A DNA stretch of 64,000 nucleotides from an uncultured Eubacteriales bacterium (lineage in GTDB: Bacteria > Bacillota > Clostridia > Lachnospirales > Lachnospiraceae): positions 1 through 64,000 of the forward strand of contig CASFBK010000004.1 in assembly GCA_949292785.1 (NCBI GenBank), in the 5' to 3' direction. This document shows positions 1 to 9,202 of this stretch, piece after piece. Made by a program: the position numbers and the translations under genes. The notes under the pieces were generated by a model. It ran no database searches. It worked only from the letters and a program-made list of their open reading frames with translations, and was not told where the DNA came from. The first letter of the stretch is position 1; every line of letters starts with the position of its first letter.

Positions 1-162
1 CTGCAAAAAATTCTGTCAGTTCTTACTGACTTTCCCGCCTTTAAACGGCGGAAACTCTTAGAATCTTTCAAGGTTGTTTCACTGTTCAGTTATCAAGGTC
101 TCTGTTTTTGCTGTCTCAAGCGACAACTTCTATATCTTATCACAGTCATTCGCTCTTGTCAA
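1..162 (-). promoter_or_regulatory. Strong promoter and leader, probably of an rRNA operon
   Basis: On the minus strand a TTGACA (157-162) and TAAGAT (134-139) are separated by exactly 17 bases. Downstream, the transcript carries the phrase CCTTGATAACTGAACAGTG, which is typical of clostridial rRNA operon leaders and spacers, and two small hairpins (about 1-60). No rRNA gene body lies inside the window, so the assignment is inferred from leader wording and promoter strength; 16S rRNA would lie off the left edge. Confidence 0.5.
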
Positions 163-209
163 CAACTTTTTTCAAAAAAATAACAACTTTATTTTTAGAA
201 AATAAAGAG

Positions 210-297
210 CGGAGAAAGAGGGATTCGAACCCTCGCGCCGGTTACCCGACCTATACCCTTAGCAGGGGCACCTCTTCGGCCTCTTGAGTATTTCTCC
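210..297 (-). tRNA. tRNA-Ser(GCT)
   Basis: The minus strand folds as a class II tRNA: a 7-bp acceptor stem GGAGAAA/TTTCTCC, discriminator G, a long variable arm and a GGTTCGAATCC T-loop. The anticodon loop reads CTGCTAA, giving anticodon GCT for AGC/AGU serine codons. The long variable arm and the G discriminator both fit serine. Confidence 0.95.
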
Positions 298-353
298 GAA
301 TAAGACATTATTTTCTTATATAAAATTGTCTCTTGCGCCGTGACGCATACTAT

Positions 354-382
354 ATATTACTAAAAGTCTGGGCTTTTGTCAA
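354..382 (-). promoter_or_regulatory. Promoter of tRNA-Ser
   Basis: TTGACA (377-382), a 17-base spacer and TAATAT (354-359) lie about 57 bases upstream of the tRNA-Ser 5' end on the same strand. The near-consensus match suits a constitutive stable-RNA promoter. Confidence 0.75.
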
Positions 383-470
383 CGATATTTTTTAATATTT
401 TTTCAAGTTTTTTATTTCTTCTATATAATGTATATTGCTTCTATAATTATATACAATATCTGTAATTGTG

Positions 471-1022
471 TTACAGGGAGGCATATTCTTTTATTGAAGT
501 TTCGTAAAGATTATTTCCTTCACTGTCTACCACTACGATGACAGGAAAATCTTCTACTTCTAATTTTAATATTGCTTCTGCGCCTAAATCTTCGTAGCAG
601 ACCAGCTCTGACTTTTTGATACATTTAGAAAGAAGCGCTCCTGCTCCGCCTACCGCTGCAAAATAAACCGCTTTATTGCGGACAACTGCATCTATTACTT
701 CCTGCGTTCTTTTTCCTTTCCCAATCATTGCCTTTTGTCCTAAATCTAAAAGTCGCGGTGCGTACTTATCCATACGGCTTGCTGTGGTGGGACCGGCGGA
801 GCCGATTGGTCTTCCTTCTCTTGCCGGAGATGGCCCCATGTAATAAATGGTTGCGTCTTTAATAGGAAACGGCAATTCCTCTCCCTTATCTAAAACCTCC
901 ATCAAACGTTTATGTGCAGCATCTCTTGCAACATAAATTGTTCCATTTATGTATACATAATCGCCAGACTTTAGATTTTTTGTTACTTCCTCGTTAATTG
1001 GTGTTGTAATGTGCTTGTCCAT
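471..1022 (-). CDS. fumB: Fumarate hydratase class I, beta subunit
   Basis: This 183-residue protein is the C-terminal (beta) half of an oxygen-sensitive [4Fe-4S] class I fumarase or tartrate dehydratase, which interconverts fumarate and malate. The family pattern is visible in the stretch YMGPSPAREGRPIGSAGPTT around residues 61-80 and the KGK motif near 102, both part of the substrate pocket. Length matches the usual 180-190 residues of separate beta subunits. It starts 17 bases after the alpha subunit stop with an AGGAAGAAGGA ribosome binding site, so the two are one operon transcribed from a promoter near 1924-1952. L-tartrate dehydratase is the alternative; the pair alone does not settle the substrate. 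The symbol is descriptive (split-subunit naming). Confidence 0.9.
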   Translation of the reverse strand: MDKHITTPINEEVTKNLKSGDYVYINGTIYVARDAAHKRLMEVLDKGEELPFPIKDATIYYMGPSPAREGRPIGSAGPTTASRMDKYAPRLLDLGQKAMIGKGKRTQEVIDAVVRNKAVYFAAVGGAGALLSKCIKKSELVCYEDLGAEAILKLEVEDFPVIVVVDSEGNNLYETSIKEYASL

Positions 1023-1039
1023 TTTGTTCCTTCTTCCTT

Positions 1040-1885
1040 TTATAATGTCCGTACCACATGGCGGTTTACATGACAGCAGATATTGATTGCTACCGGAAGC
1101 CCTGCAATGTGGGTAGGATAAGTATTGATGTTTACTGCAAGAGCTGTGGTAGTTCCACCAAGTCCGCCCGGTCCAATTCCAAGACTATTGATTTTTTGCA
1201 GCATTTCTTCTTCTAACTCTTTTACATATGAAATGTCAGAGTGTTCGTTTACCGGTCTTGTTAATGCTTTTTTGGCAAGAAGCGCTGACTTTTCAAAGGT
1301 TCCGCCTACGCCTACTCCCACAACCATTGGAGGACAGGCATTGGGTCCTGCATCCTTTACTGCGGTTAGAATTGCATTTTTTACACCTTCAATTCCATCT
1401 GCCGGCTTTAACATAAAGACGCGGCTCATGTTTTCGCTGCCGAAACCTTTGGGAGCCAATGTGATTTTTACTTTATCGCCGGGCACCATTTCGTAATGAA
1501 TAACCGCGGGGGTGTTGTCTTTTGTGTTTTCCCGGATGATAGGGTCCCCTACCACGGATTTGCGGAGATACCCTTCTGTATATCCCTGACGGACTCCTTC
1601 GTTAATGGCATCTTCTAATAATGCGCCTTCAAAATGAACGTCCTGGCCGATTTCCATAAAAATAACTGCCATTCCGGTGTCCTGGCAAATGGGAATCATT
1701 TCTTTATCTGCAATTTCTAAATTTTCCTGAAGCTGGTTTAAAATCTTTTTTCCAAGAGGTGCTTTTTCCGTTTCTACTGCTTTTTTTAATGCTTCATCCA
1801 TATCTTTGGAAAGATAATGATTAGCTTCAATACACATTTCTTTTATGTTTTTTGTAATATCTGAAGTGGAAACTGTACGAATCAT
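1040..1885 (-). CDS. fumA: Fumarate hydratase class I, alpha subunit
   Basis: At 281 residues this matches the N-terminal (alpha) half of class I Fe-S hydro-lyases. Cysteines expected to bind the [4Fe-4S] cluster are seen in PICQDTG (about residue 65), ACPPM (about 184) and near the C-terminus (INICCHVNRH). The glycine-rich GVGVGGTFEKSALLAKKAL segment is also characteristic. It is the first gene of the operon, with a GAAGGAG site 6 bases before the ATG. Its partner beta subunit follows directly. An AraC-family regulator is transcribed divergently from the shared upstream gap, which makes it a candidate regulator, although its sensor domain does not indicate a C4 acid ligand. Confidence 0.92.
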   Translation of the reverse strand: MIRTVSTSDITKNIKEMCIEANHYLSKDMDEALKKAVETEKAPLGKKILNQLQENLEIADKEMIPICQDTGMAVIFMEIGQDVHFEGALLEDAINEGVRQGYTEGYLRKSVVGDPIIRENTKDNTPAVIHYEMVPGDKVKITLAPKGFGSENMSRVFMLKPADGIEGVKNAILTAVKDAGPNACPPMVVGVGVGGTFEKSALLAKKALTRPVNEHSDISYVKELEEEMLQKINSLGIGPGGLGGTTTALAVNINTYPTHIAGLPVAINICCHVNRHVVRTL

Positions 1886-1923
1886 TGTTTTTCTCCTTCT
1901 TACTGAAATAACTGTCTTTTTAC

Positions 1924-1952
1924 ATTATAAAGTTCTTTTCAAAAACGGTCAA
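1924..1952 (-). promoter_or_regulatory. Promoter of the fumarase operon
   Basis: The minus strand shows TTGACC (1947-1952), a 17-base spacer and TATAAT (1924-1929), about 40 bases before the alpha subunit start. It lies in the gap shared with the divergent AraC-type gene. Confidence 0.75.
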
Positions 1953-2035
1953 TCCGTATAAAATGAATTTAGCAAGAATTGTCGAGAAATCCTTTCTGCA
2001 AAATTTATATAATAGCGTTGTAAGGAGGATACGGA

Positions 2036-2917
2036 ATGCAGGAACAAATGGAAGCTGTAGCGCGTATGCAGGATTATATAAAAAATCATATTCAGGAGGA
2101 AATCACACTTGCGGATTTGGCGAGAGTCTCCCTGTTTTCTCCCTGGTATTCTCATCGTCTATTTACGCAATACACACAGAAAACTCCGGCTGACTATATC
2201 AGACGCCTCCGGCTCTCTAAGTCAGCACTTAAATTAAGAGATGAAGATTGTAAGATTGCAGATATTGCCTTTGAATTTGGCTTTGGCAGTGTAGACGGTT
2301 ATCAGCGTGCTTTTTCCCGGGAGTTTGGCTGTAATCCAAGAGAATATGCTTTACATCCTGTTCCACTTTACCTGTTTACCCCTTATAAAGTTGAACTGCC
2401 GCAAACAGAAAGGAGTAATGATACAATGGAAACGTTACAAAATATTTTTATTCAGGTGATTGAAAAACCCAAAAGAAAAGTGATTATTAAGCGAGGAATA
2501 AAGGCTACGGATTATTTTGCTTATTGTGAGGAAGTTGGATGCGATGTCTGGGGACTTCTCACCAGCATTAAGTCTATCAGTGGTGAGCCCGTCTGCCTGT
2601 GGCTTCCAAAATCTTACATTAAGGCCGGCACTTCTGAATATGTGCAGGGCGTAGAAGTAGCTGATAACTATGACGCTGAGATTCCGGATGGATTTGAACT
2701 GATTGAACTTCCCGCTGCAAAATACCTGATGTTTCAGGGGGAACCTTTTGCGGAAGAGGATTATGGCAAAGCCATTGAACAGGTCTGGGCAGCTATAAAA
2801 AAATATAATCCGTCGGTTCTTGGACTTACCTGGGATGAATCTAACCCTCGTATTCAGTTAGAGCCTATTGGTACACGAGGATATATTGAGCTGGTTGCTG
2901 TAAAGCCTATGGAATAA
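2036..2917 (+). CDS. AraC-family regulator with GyrI-like effector domain
   Basis: 293 residues. Residues about 5-105 form the two helix-turn-helix AraC/XylS DNA-binding domain, with the hallmarks LADLARVSLFSPWYSHRLF and IADIAFEFGFGSVDGYQRAF followed by GCNPREY. Residues about 130-293 look like the SoxR/GyrI-like effector-binding fold seen in Rob and related multidrug sensors (F-Q-GEPFAEEDYGKAIEQVWAAI). The DNA-binding domain at the N-terminus and the ligand domain at the C-terminus is the usual order for this subclass. The start is set by TAAGGAGG 7 bases before the ATG. It is divergent from the fumarase operon. Small-molecule sensing is inferred from the fold; the ligand is not evident. Confidence 0.88.
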   Translation: MQEQMEAVARMQDYIKNHIQEEITLADLARVSLFSPWYSHRLFTQYTQKTPADYIRRLRLSKSALKLRDEDCKIADIAFEFGFGSVDGYQRAFSREFGCNPREYALHPVPLYLFTPYKVELPQTERSNDTMETLQNIFIQVIEKPKRKVIIKRGIKATDYFAYCEEVGCDVWGLLTSIKSISGEPVCLWLPKSYIKAGTSEYVQGVEVADNYDAEIPDGFELIELPAAKYLMFQGEPFAEEDYGKAIEQVWAAIKKYNPSVLGLTWDESNPRIQLEPIGTRGYIELVAVKPME

Positions 2918-2969
2918 TAAAAAATACAACTGTCATAATAGAAAATAACATAATAGAGGAATACCCCGG

Positions 2970-4547
2970 CTATTTGCCAAGGTATTCCTCTGCTGCTTTT
3001 GCTGCCTGATATTTGGACAGATTGAAGGTTCTTATGTTTAAGTCTGTATTCTCCTCTATCTGCTCAAGATAGTTTTCCAATTTACATGCAGGACATTCCC
3101 AATAGTATTCATCACTACCGCTGTTTTCTTCTAATCCTCTGTATTCCTCTTCATGTTGATGCTCCGGCTCAAGGCCTTTCAATGCCGGAACCGCATCCAG
3201 AGACAAATTACATAAATAGAAAACATCCTCGTAGGCTATTTCACTCCCTATCCGGGAAATATTGTACTTTGCAATCCAGTAGTCAAAATGACTGAAGGAC
3301 AGCACCAGATAAAATACCGTAACTACCACCATCCCATAGCGAAACAGAGGGAATTCCTTTTTTTGAATGTTTCGGATAACTCCTGCCATCAAAACTACAA
3401 GAAGTGCCAAAAACCACAATACCAGTATTCTTAAAAAGGTAAGATGATAATTGGAGATATACAAAATCATTCGGTAGGCACTAGAAGCAATCATGACATA
3501 GGTGCAGGCGGAAAATATCAATAGAATCATTTTCAGCCATCTATTCATTTCAAATACTGCCATACAACAAAGTACAAGTATCAGGTTAAAGATACATAAA
3601 AACAACAACTGGAAAAATCCCTGATGTGCATATTCTGCATAGGTGTAACCATCCGGCAGTATCATTCCGCCACTGAACAGAAATACAATCTGTATTACAC
3701 TGAAAATCATATATACTACTGTTATCATGCTGATAAAGGTAACTGCTATAACAGGATTCTTTTTTGGCTTTTCTTTTGTCCACTCCGGCATATTATTAAG
3801 GGTCAGCGCCGATAAAAATGTATAGCTTCCAAAGAATCCGATTATTAGTAATGCCACTACCAAAACAATATTAGGAGAAAAGAAAATATTCTTCCACATC
3901 CATCGAAATCCCGCTCCGATATACTTTGAAAAAATAGCGTCTGCACTGCTTAACAGCGCTAACACAAAAGCAAGCATGGGAACTCCTATTAAAATTCCAG
4001 TAACAATATATTTTGTATTTGTATTTTTCTGCTCTATTACTTTTTTTCTACGAATATATTTTCCAAGGTTAGAAAATGGCGCTGCTATTTCCGGTATCAT
4101 GCAAATATATAGAAATAACATATTGCAGATATACTGCTCCAGATTCCATTTATTTTCTGCGTACGTCTGTTGTATCATAAAAACAGTAATCAAAAGCAGA
4201 ATACCAACTGTGTTGAAAAATATGGTAAATTGATTGGTAGTAAGCATTGTACTGATTCCCAGTAAAACAATGGGTACTATATAATACAAATTCTCAGTTT
4301 TCCATACGATTCCGGATTTTGTTAAAAATAATCCACATACCACCAGTGTGATTATTGTAATAAGTGGAAAAGTCAGTCCCACATAGTTTTTATAAAATGC
4401 GATGGTAAAGCAGACACTGTAAAGTAATGCTGTTACCAGAAAAAACAGGGTATTATGCTGCAATACCGGATTTTCCGGCTTGATTTTCTGTTCCATTGTC
4501 TCAAATAAGGGCTGTTCCAGATTATTCTGCTGTTCCATCGTCTCCAT
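2970..4547 (-). CDS. DUF4153/DUF4173-type polytopic membrane protein
   Basis: 525 residues with roughly a dozen hydrophobic segments and a soluble C-terminal tail (from about residue 430) ending in a CPACK-containing stretch. The layout resembles the DUF4153/DUF4173 membrane families of Firmicutes, whose function is unknown. It is the last gene of a three-gene minus-strand operon with a YozG-like HTH protein and a DUF2975 protein. The start at 4547 has GGAGG 7 bases upstream, and its first codons overlap the end of the HTH gene, so translation is probably coupled. Functional assignment beyond membrane protein is not possible. Confidence 0.7.
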   Translation of the reverse strand: METMEQQNNLEQPLFETMEQKIKPENPVLQHNTLFFLVTALLYSVCFTIAFYKNYVGLTFPLITIITLVVCGLFLTKSGIVWKTENLYYIVPIVLLGISTMLTTNQFTIFFNTVGILLLITVFMIQQTYAENKWNLEQYICNMLFLYICMIPEIAAPFSNLGKYIRRKKVIEQKNTNTKYIVTGILIGVPMLAFVLALLSSADAIFSKYIGAGFRWMWKNIFFSPNIVLVVALLIIGFFGSYTFLSALTLNNMPEWTKEKPKKNPVIAVTFISMITVVYMIFSVIQIVFLFSGGMILPDGYTYAEYAHQGFFQLLFLCIFNLILVLCCMAVFEMNRWLKMILLIFSACTYVMIASSAYRMILYISNYHLTFLRILVLWFLALLVVLMAGVIRNIQKKEFPLFRYGMVVVTVFYLVLSFSHFDYWIAKYNISRIGSEIAYEDVFYLCNLSLDAVPALKGLEPEHQHEEEYRGLEENSGSDEYYWECPACKLENYLEQIEENTDLNIRTFNLSKYQAAKAAEEYLGK

Positions 4548-4752
4548 CCTCGTCCCTCCATTCTAAAATATCCCCCGGTTGACACTCCAGAGCTTTACAG
4601 ATTTTATTTAACGTGTCTATTTTTATTGCCTTTGCTTTTCCGTTCTTTAGGATAGAAATATTTGCCATAGTAATTCCTACCCGCTCCGACAACTCTGTTA
4701 CGCTCATTTTACGTTTTGCCAGCATAACATCTATATTTATGATAATTGCCAT
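4522..4752 (-). CDS. Small Cro/CI-type HTH regulator (YozG-like)
   Basis: 76 residues when started at the ATG at 4752, which has AGAGGTG 6 bases upstream; an ATG 8 codons earlier lacks a site. The sequence LAKRKMSVTELSERVGITMANISILKNGK is a textbook XRE helix-turn-helix, followed by LNKICKALECQPGDILEW, the YozG-family signature. Proteins of this kind typically sit beside a DUF2975 membrane protein and probably regulate their own operon, as seen here. It overlaps the downstream DUF4153-type gene by 26 bases. Confidence 0.9.
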   Translation of the reverse strand: MAIIINIDVMLAKRKMSVTELSERVGITMANISILKNGKAKAIKIDTLNKICKALECQPGDILEWRDEDGDDGTAE

Positions 4753-4859
4753 TCTTTTCACCTCTTCCTGCTGCATTTCCTATTATATTATAAATTTCAA
4801 TTCATAATCGGCATTCACCGTTGTTCCGTCCTGCAAGCCTGTTGACTCTCTTGCGTTCA

Positions 4860-5339
4860 TTATATGGTAAGCTCGTTTTCTTCCTTCATATCTGCCGCTT
4901 TTTTTACCAGATGGGAAAGAGCCGCTGCTACAACAGTTACTGCAATCCCTGCAAAAACCACGAAGAGAGATAAGAGGAAAATACCCGGATGATTCATTCC
5001 AAGCAACATAAGCACCAGATTCGCTCCGAAAAAATATACGCTGTCTAATGCTGCCAGCATGGAAATATTTTTTAGATAAGATGCATTTTCTCTTGAAAAG
5101 GAATTATCTTTTCCAATCTCGGCTGCAATCTTCCAACCGAAATACAATCCCCAATAACATGGAATAGCTGAAATCAGCAGTACTGCCAGCCATGGAATGT
5201 AGCAATTTGAAAATTCAGGGTTTGCTTCTACCAAATCTCTGCCCCAGACTGGAATCAGATACAGATAAATAATCGCTCCACAAACTGCCATTCCTGCAAT
5301 AATTCCTTTTAACCATTTACTTAAATTTTTCTGGCTCAT
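4860..5339 (-). CDS. DUF2975 family membrane protein
   Basis: 159 residues with four predicted membrane helices (about 10-30, 46-68, 93-113 and 118-140) and the conserved SRENASYLKNIS segment between helices 2 and 3, typical of DUF2975. It is the first gene of the DUF2975/HTH/DUF4153 operon; this pairing with a YozG-like repressor is very common in Firmicutes. AAGGAGG lies 7 bases before the ATG. Function is unknown; a role in sensing membrane state together with the HTH protein is only a guess. Confidence 0.85.
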   Translation of the reverse strand: MSQKNLSKWLKGIIAGMAVCGAIIYLYLIPVWGRDLVEANPEFSNCYIPWLAVLLISAIPCYWGLYFGWKIAAEIGKDNSFSRENASYLKNISMLAALDSVYFFGANLVLMLLGMNHPGIFLLSLFVVFAGIAVTVVAAALSHLVKKAADMKEENELTI

Positions 5340-5398
5340 AATATGCCTCCTTTATTTGGTTTTAATTTTTTATTTACTTTATTTCCTTATTTATCCAT

Positions 5399-5427
5399 AG
5401 AATACTACGACAAACACAAAAAGTCAA
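5399..5427 (-). promoter_or_regulatory. Promoter of the DUF2975 operon, overlapping the upstream terminator
   Basis: TTGACT (5422-5427), a 17-base spacer and TATTCT (5399-5404) on the minus strand. The -35 box is formed by the descending arm of the terminator hairpin of the preceding MATE gene, so the hairpin and the promoter share bases. Confidence 0.55.
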
Positions 5428-5465
5428 CATATTTTTATTGATTTACGATAAAAATATGTTGACTT
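5421..5465 (-). terminator. Terminator of MATE gene 1
   Basis: Perfect 18-bp arms (5421-5438 and 5448-5465) around a 9-base loop, followed on the minus strand by TTTTG. It lies just after the end of the MATE gene. Confidence 0.8.
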
Positions 5466-5517
5466 ACTATATTTTTGGTATAGATATTTGTGCAGTCCTA
5501 TGCTTTCTAATGGTATA

Positions 5518-6888
5518 TTAAAGCTTTTGCTTATTTGATAACTTTCGGAACAGTTTTACAAGCACAATGACTGCTATCATAGAAAGTATTAATTCTGCCG
5601 CAAACTGCGCATATGCCAGACCATAGAGCGGATATAACCAGTTTAAAATATAAAGCGCCGGTATTTCCAAAACAACTTTCCGAAGTATTGCAAATATAAG
5701 TGCTTCTTTTCCCATTCCACATGCTTGAAATACGCCAACTGCAAGAAAGTCCATACAAAGAAATGGCAATGCAATACAAAATCCCCGCAAAAAACGACCT
5801 CCATAGGAAATAATGGTCTCATTTTTCATAAATATTGAAATAATAGGGTCTGCTCCCAGATAATAACCAATGGATATTACAATTAAAAAAAGAATTGATA
5901 TCTTAGCGGAAAAGGTAACAGTTTTTCGCATACGCTTTACATTGCCGCTTCCATAGTTATAGCTGACTAATGGCATGATTCCCTGTGAAAATCCCATAGC
6001 AACATACATCGGTATCATATTTACTTTCTGTGCAATTCCCATAGCTGCTACTGCATCAGAACCGTAAGAGGAAGTAAAATTATTTAATACCGTCATCCCT
6101 GTCACATTTAACAGATTCTGTATGGAAGCCGGAATTCCAACCCCGCAAATCCCTAAGATGATTGCCTTTAGAACTCCAAACATGGCAGGATTGATACAGA
6201 CATAAGTCTTTCCACGCTTTACAAGCATCAGTATAAAGAAGTAAACACATGCTGCGCAGTTTGAAAGAAAAGTAGCTAAGCCCGCTCCTGCTGCACCCAT
6301 ATTTAGCCCCCACGGAAGAATAAATACAGGGTCTAATACGATATTCAAAAGACATCCGCTCATGGTACCGATGCTTGCATGAAGAGACGAGCCCTCCGCA
6401 CGCACCAAATATGCCATGACCACATTCAATATGGCAGGGGCCGCACCAAAGGAAACGGTCCACTTCAGATATTCTCCTGTGGCAGAAACAGTTTCTGTAT
6501 TTGCTCCTAATATCTGTAAAAGAGGTTCGTTGAAAATGGTATAACCGATAGAAAAACATACACCAAAAAATAATGCACAGTAAAATCCAAAGGCAGAACT
6601 ACGATACACCGTATCGTAATCCTTTTTTCCAAGTGCCCGGCTCATCATACTAGAGCTACCCACTCCAAACAGATTATTTACTGCATTAAAAGCCAGCAAT
6701 ACCGGCGCTGCAAGCGTAACAGCAGCATTTTCGATTGGATTATTCAGCATACCTACAAAATAGGTGTCTGCCAAATTATACACAATCATTACAAGAGAGC
6801 TTATAATCGTAGGTACCGCTAATTTCATAACCGCCCTTGGAATTGGTGTCTGCTCAAATAAAATTGTTTTTTGCGTATCTTCCATCTT
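5518..6888 (-). CDS. MATE-family multidrug/cation antiporter
   Basis: 456 residues from the ATG at 6888, which has GAAAGG 9 bases upstream. An upstream in-frame ATG at 6921 coincides with a TATAAT promoter box and has no ribosome binding site, so it is rejected. Twelve hydrophobic segments in two repeats, with PRAVMKLAVPTIISSLVMIVYN at the N-terminus and GAAGAGLATFLSN mid-protein, are typical of the DinF/NorM MATE exporters that expel drugs or metabolites against Na+ or H+. A second MATE gene lies 0.7 kb upstream; the two are only distantly similar. Substrate unknown. Confidence 0.93.
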   Translation of the reverse strand, partial: KMEDTQKTILFEQTPIPRAVMKLAVPTIISSLVMIVYNLADTYFVGMLNNPIENAAVTLAAPVLLAFNAVNNLFGVGSSSMMSRALGKKDYDTVYRSSAFGFYCALFFGVCFSIGYTIFNEPLLQILGANTETVSATGEYLKWTVSFGAAPAILNVVMAYLVRAEGSSLHASIGTMSGCLLNIVLDPVFILPWGLNMGAAGAGLATFLSNCAACVYFFILMLVKRGKTYVCINPAMFGVLKAIILGICGVGIPASIQNLLNVTGMTVLNNFTSSYGSDAVAAMGIAQKVNMIPMYVAMGFSQGIMPLVSYNYGSGNVKRMRKTVTFSAKISILFLIVISIGYYLGADPIISIFMKNETIISYGGRFLRGFCIALPFLCMDFLAVGVFQACGMGKEALIFAILRKVVLEIPALYILNWLYPLYGLAYAQFAAELILSMIAVIVLVKLFRKLSNKQKL

Positions 6889-6941
6889 TTGAATCCTTTC
6901 TATCTCTTGCTCGGTACTCATATTATACCACTAATAAAAAG

Positions 6942-6985
6942 AAAGAAAACCTTTGAAAAACAATTATTTCTCAAAGGTTTTCTTT
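6942..6985 (-). terminator. Terminator of the MATE 2/kinase operon
   Basis: Perfect 15-bp arms (6942-6956 and 6971-6985) with a 14-base loop, followed on the minus strand by CTTTCTTTTTATT. It separates the kinase-like gene from the following MATE gene. Confidence 0.85.
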
Positions 6986-6997
6986 TATAAAATATCT

Positions 6998-7588
6998 TTA
7001 ATTTTTTGCCAAATCACAAACAATCTCAATACATTTCTCATATCCAATATCACTACTATTCAGACATATACTGTAATTGCAGGATTCTCCCCATCTCTGT
7101 TCGGTATAATATTCATAATGTACCCGGCGCTTTTTATTGGTCTCTTTCATCAATTTCTTTGCCTCTGTTTCAGAAAGATTATAAAGCTCCATAATTCTTT
7201 TTGTTTTCTCTTTTTCATTTCCACAAACAAAAATATTTAAACAGTCCGTTCTTTCTCTTAAAATATAGTCCGCACATCTTCCTATGATAACACAAGGACC
7301 TTTATCTGCCGCTTCTAAGATTACTTTTCTTTGTATGGTATCCATATAATCGCCCATAGATGCTCCGGTACTATCTCTTCCTACAAAGCTATAGGATAGA
7401 TGGTGTTTGTGAGGTGCACCTTCTCCTACCTGCTCTATATATTTCTGAGAAAGTCCTGTTTTTTCTGCAACCTTTACTAAAATTTCCTTATCGTAGTAAT
7501 CAATACCGAGACGTTTTGCGATTTCTTCTCCTAAATATCTTCCGCCGCTGCCAAATTCTCTACTGATTGTAATAATTCTCTTACTCAT
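6998..7588 (-). CDS. Cytidylate-kinase-like P-loop protein
   Basis: 196 residues. ITISREFGSGGRYLGEEIAKRLGIDYYDKEI at the N-terminus is the variant P-loop and substrate region of the cytidylate-kinase-like family (AAA_26), common in Clostridia; CVIIGRCADYIL matches the second family block. It resembles Cmk but is shorter and lacks the full CMP-binding insert, and a true cmk normally lies elsewhere, so the substrate is uncertain. The start lies 2 bases after the stop of the upstream MATE gene, so the two are cotranscribed and probably coupled. Confidence 0.85.
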   Translation of the reverse strand: MSKRIITISREFGSGGRYLGEEIAKRLGIDYYDKEILVKVAEKTGLSQKYIEQVGEGAPHKHHLSYSFVGRDSTGASMGDYMDTIQRKVILEAADKGPCVIIGRCADYILRERTDCLNIFVCGNEKEKTKRIMELYNLSETEAKKLMKETNKKRRVHYEYYTEQRWGESCNYSICLNSSDIGYEKCIEIVCDLAKN

Positions 7589-7590
7589 AA

Positions 7591-8979
7591 TTATCCCTCC
7601 AATACTTCGATTTTATTTTTACGAATCCTCTTCATGAAGATGCATGCAATAATAACTGTTATAATCTCTGCGATTGGGAACGTCATCCAAACCATCCAGA
7701 TGTTATCAATGGAAGTGTTGTTTACGACCTTGGCAAATCCCCATGCTACCGGAATTACAAAAATAAGCTGTCTGCAAAGGGAAAGCACCAGTGATTCCAC
7801 TCCGCTGTCTAATGCCTGGAAAACTCCCTGGAATGCAATATTGGCTCCGGCAAAAACAAAGCTTATGGAAACGACACGCATTGCGCTGACGCACAAATCC
7901 TGGGTTTCTCCGGATAATCCAAATACAGATGCAAATGGATTTGCAAATATTTCAATTACTATTAAGCCGGCAAACATAATCACGAGGGTATACATCATAC
8001 CATATTTAATTCCTGCTGAAACTCTGGATTTGCTCTGCATACCGTGATTGAATGATACAATCGGCGTAATAGCATCTCGAAGTCCGAATGCCGCAAACAG
8101 AATAAACTGCTGAATCTTATAGTATAATCCGTAAGCTGTAACGGCTGCCTCTGAAATCGTACCAAGTATAATATTTAATCCATAGGTCATAAGGGACATT
8201 AATGCCTGAGCAATAATTGCCGGGAATCCAATGGCATAGATACCTTTTATCAGTTTTCCATCCGGCTTCATATACTTAAGTCCGTTTGTTATCTCTTTAT
8301 TGTAAATAAGATGGAATATTAAGTCTAACAGCATGGAAACGACCTGTCCAATTACAGTCGCATATGCTGCACCCTTTACGCCCATTTCCGGCAGACCAAG
8401 CCAGCCGTAAATTAAAATCGGGTCTAAAATAATATTGGTAATGGCGCCGCCAACCTGTCCAATGGTGGACAGATGAGAACGTCCGGTTGCCTGCAACAGT
8501 TTTTCAAAAATAGAAAAGAACACAATACCAAAGGAAGCAATACAGCAAATAGACAAATAATCCACTGCCATTTCCTTAATCAGCGGATTGCTGGTCTGGG
8601 TATTGATATATGCGTCTACTCCGCCAATTCCGAATAACAAAAAGACTATGTAGATAATAAATGCTAAAAATACTGCATTTCCGGCTACTCTGCTTGCCTT
8701 TTCCTTATTGCCCTGTCCCAGGCTTTTTGCCAAAAGGGCATTCGTTCCTACTCCTGTTCCAATTCCAATGGCAACCATCAGCATCTGTACCGGAAACGCC
8801 AGCGTCAGTGCATTAAGTGCTGCCTCACCATTTTCTGCCATATTTGATACGAAGGCACTGTCTACGATATTATAAACCGCCTGTAGTACCATAGATAAAA
8901 TCATAGGAATTCCCATGGTCAACATTAACTTGTTTACCGGGGTTGTTCCCATTTTACTCATTGAATCTTCTTTACTCAT
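7591..8979 (-). CDS. MATE-family efflux transporter
   Basis: 462 residues from the ATG at 8979, chosen because AGGAGG sits 9 bases upstream; an ATG 6 bases earlier and longer readings are possible. It has twelve membrane segments and the MATE motifs [27 protein letters not shown] (start), [16 protein letters not shown] and [10 protein letters not shown]. Family members extrude cationic or metabolite substrates by ion antiport. It is the first gene of a two-gene operon with the kinase-like protein. The leader carries two hairpins (see the entry at 9010-9092). Confidence 0.93.
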   Translation of the reverse strand: MSKEDSMSKMGTTPVNKLMLTMGIPMILSMVLQAVYNIVDSAFVSNMAENGEAALNALTLAFPVQMLMVAIGIGTGVGTNALLAKSLGQGNKEKASRVAGNAVFLAFIIYIVFLLFGIGGVDAYINTQTSNPLIKEMAVDYLSICCIASFGIVFFSIFEKLLQATGRSHLSTIGQVGGAITNIILDPILIYGWLGLPEMGVKGAAYATVIGQVVSMLLDLIFHLIYNKEITNGLKYMKPDGKLIKGIYAIGFPAIIAQALMSLMTYGLNIILGTISEAAVTAYGLYYKIQQFILFAAFGLRDAITPIVSFNHGMQSKSRVSAGIKYGMMYTLVIMFAGLIVIEIFANPFASVFGLSGETQDLCVSAMRVVSISFVFAGANIAFQGVFQALDSGVESLVLSLCRQLIFVIPVAWGFAKVVNNTSIDNIWMVWMTFPIAEIITVIIACIFMKRIRKNKIEVLEG

Positions 8980-9009
8980 TTTCATTAACCTCCTGACTCT
9001 CATAAGCAT

Positions 9010-9092
9010 ACCACAGATTTCTTACGTAATCTGTGGTTCGCGTTGCTCGTCATATATTCAAAAAGTGTCTTATCTACAAATAGCCAGCCACT
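9010..9092 (-). other. Paired inverted repeats in the MATE leader
   Basis: In the minus-strand leader there is a 10-bp stem ACCACAGATT/AATCTGTGGT with an 8-base loop (9010-9037), close to the ribosome binding site. Further upstream is a looser repeat AAAAAGTG...CACTTTTT (about 9059-9098). Neither is followed by a clean T run. They could be an operator or an RNA element; no known riboswitch was recognised. Confidence 0.4.
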
Positions 9093-9120
9093 TTTTTTCT
9101 ATTTGACTCTGCTTATTCGC

Positions 9121-9158
9121 GAAAAAAATGCGTAAATCCAAATCTGGATTTACGCATT
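9121..9158 (-). terminator. Terminator of the CmpB-like gene
   Basis: Perfect 14-bp arms (9127-9140 and 9145-9158) around AATC, followed on the minus strand by seven T residues. Confidence 0.9.
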
Positions 9159-9202
9159 CCGCTACTCGACACTATTATATTATCAAATTTTTTTTCTGAA
9201 AG

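Noticed and set aside
6889..6921. Upstream start of MATE gene 1
   Set aside because: The ATG at 6921 lies within a TATAAT-like box and has no ribosome binding site, whereas 6888 does.
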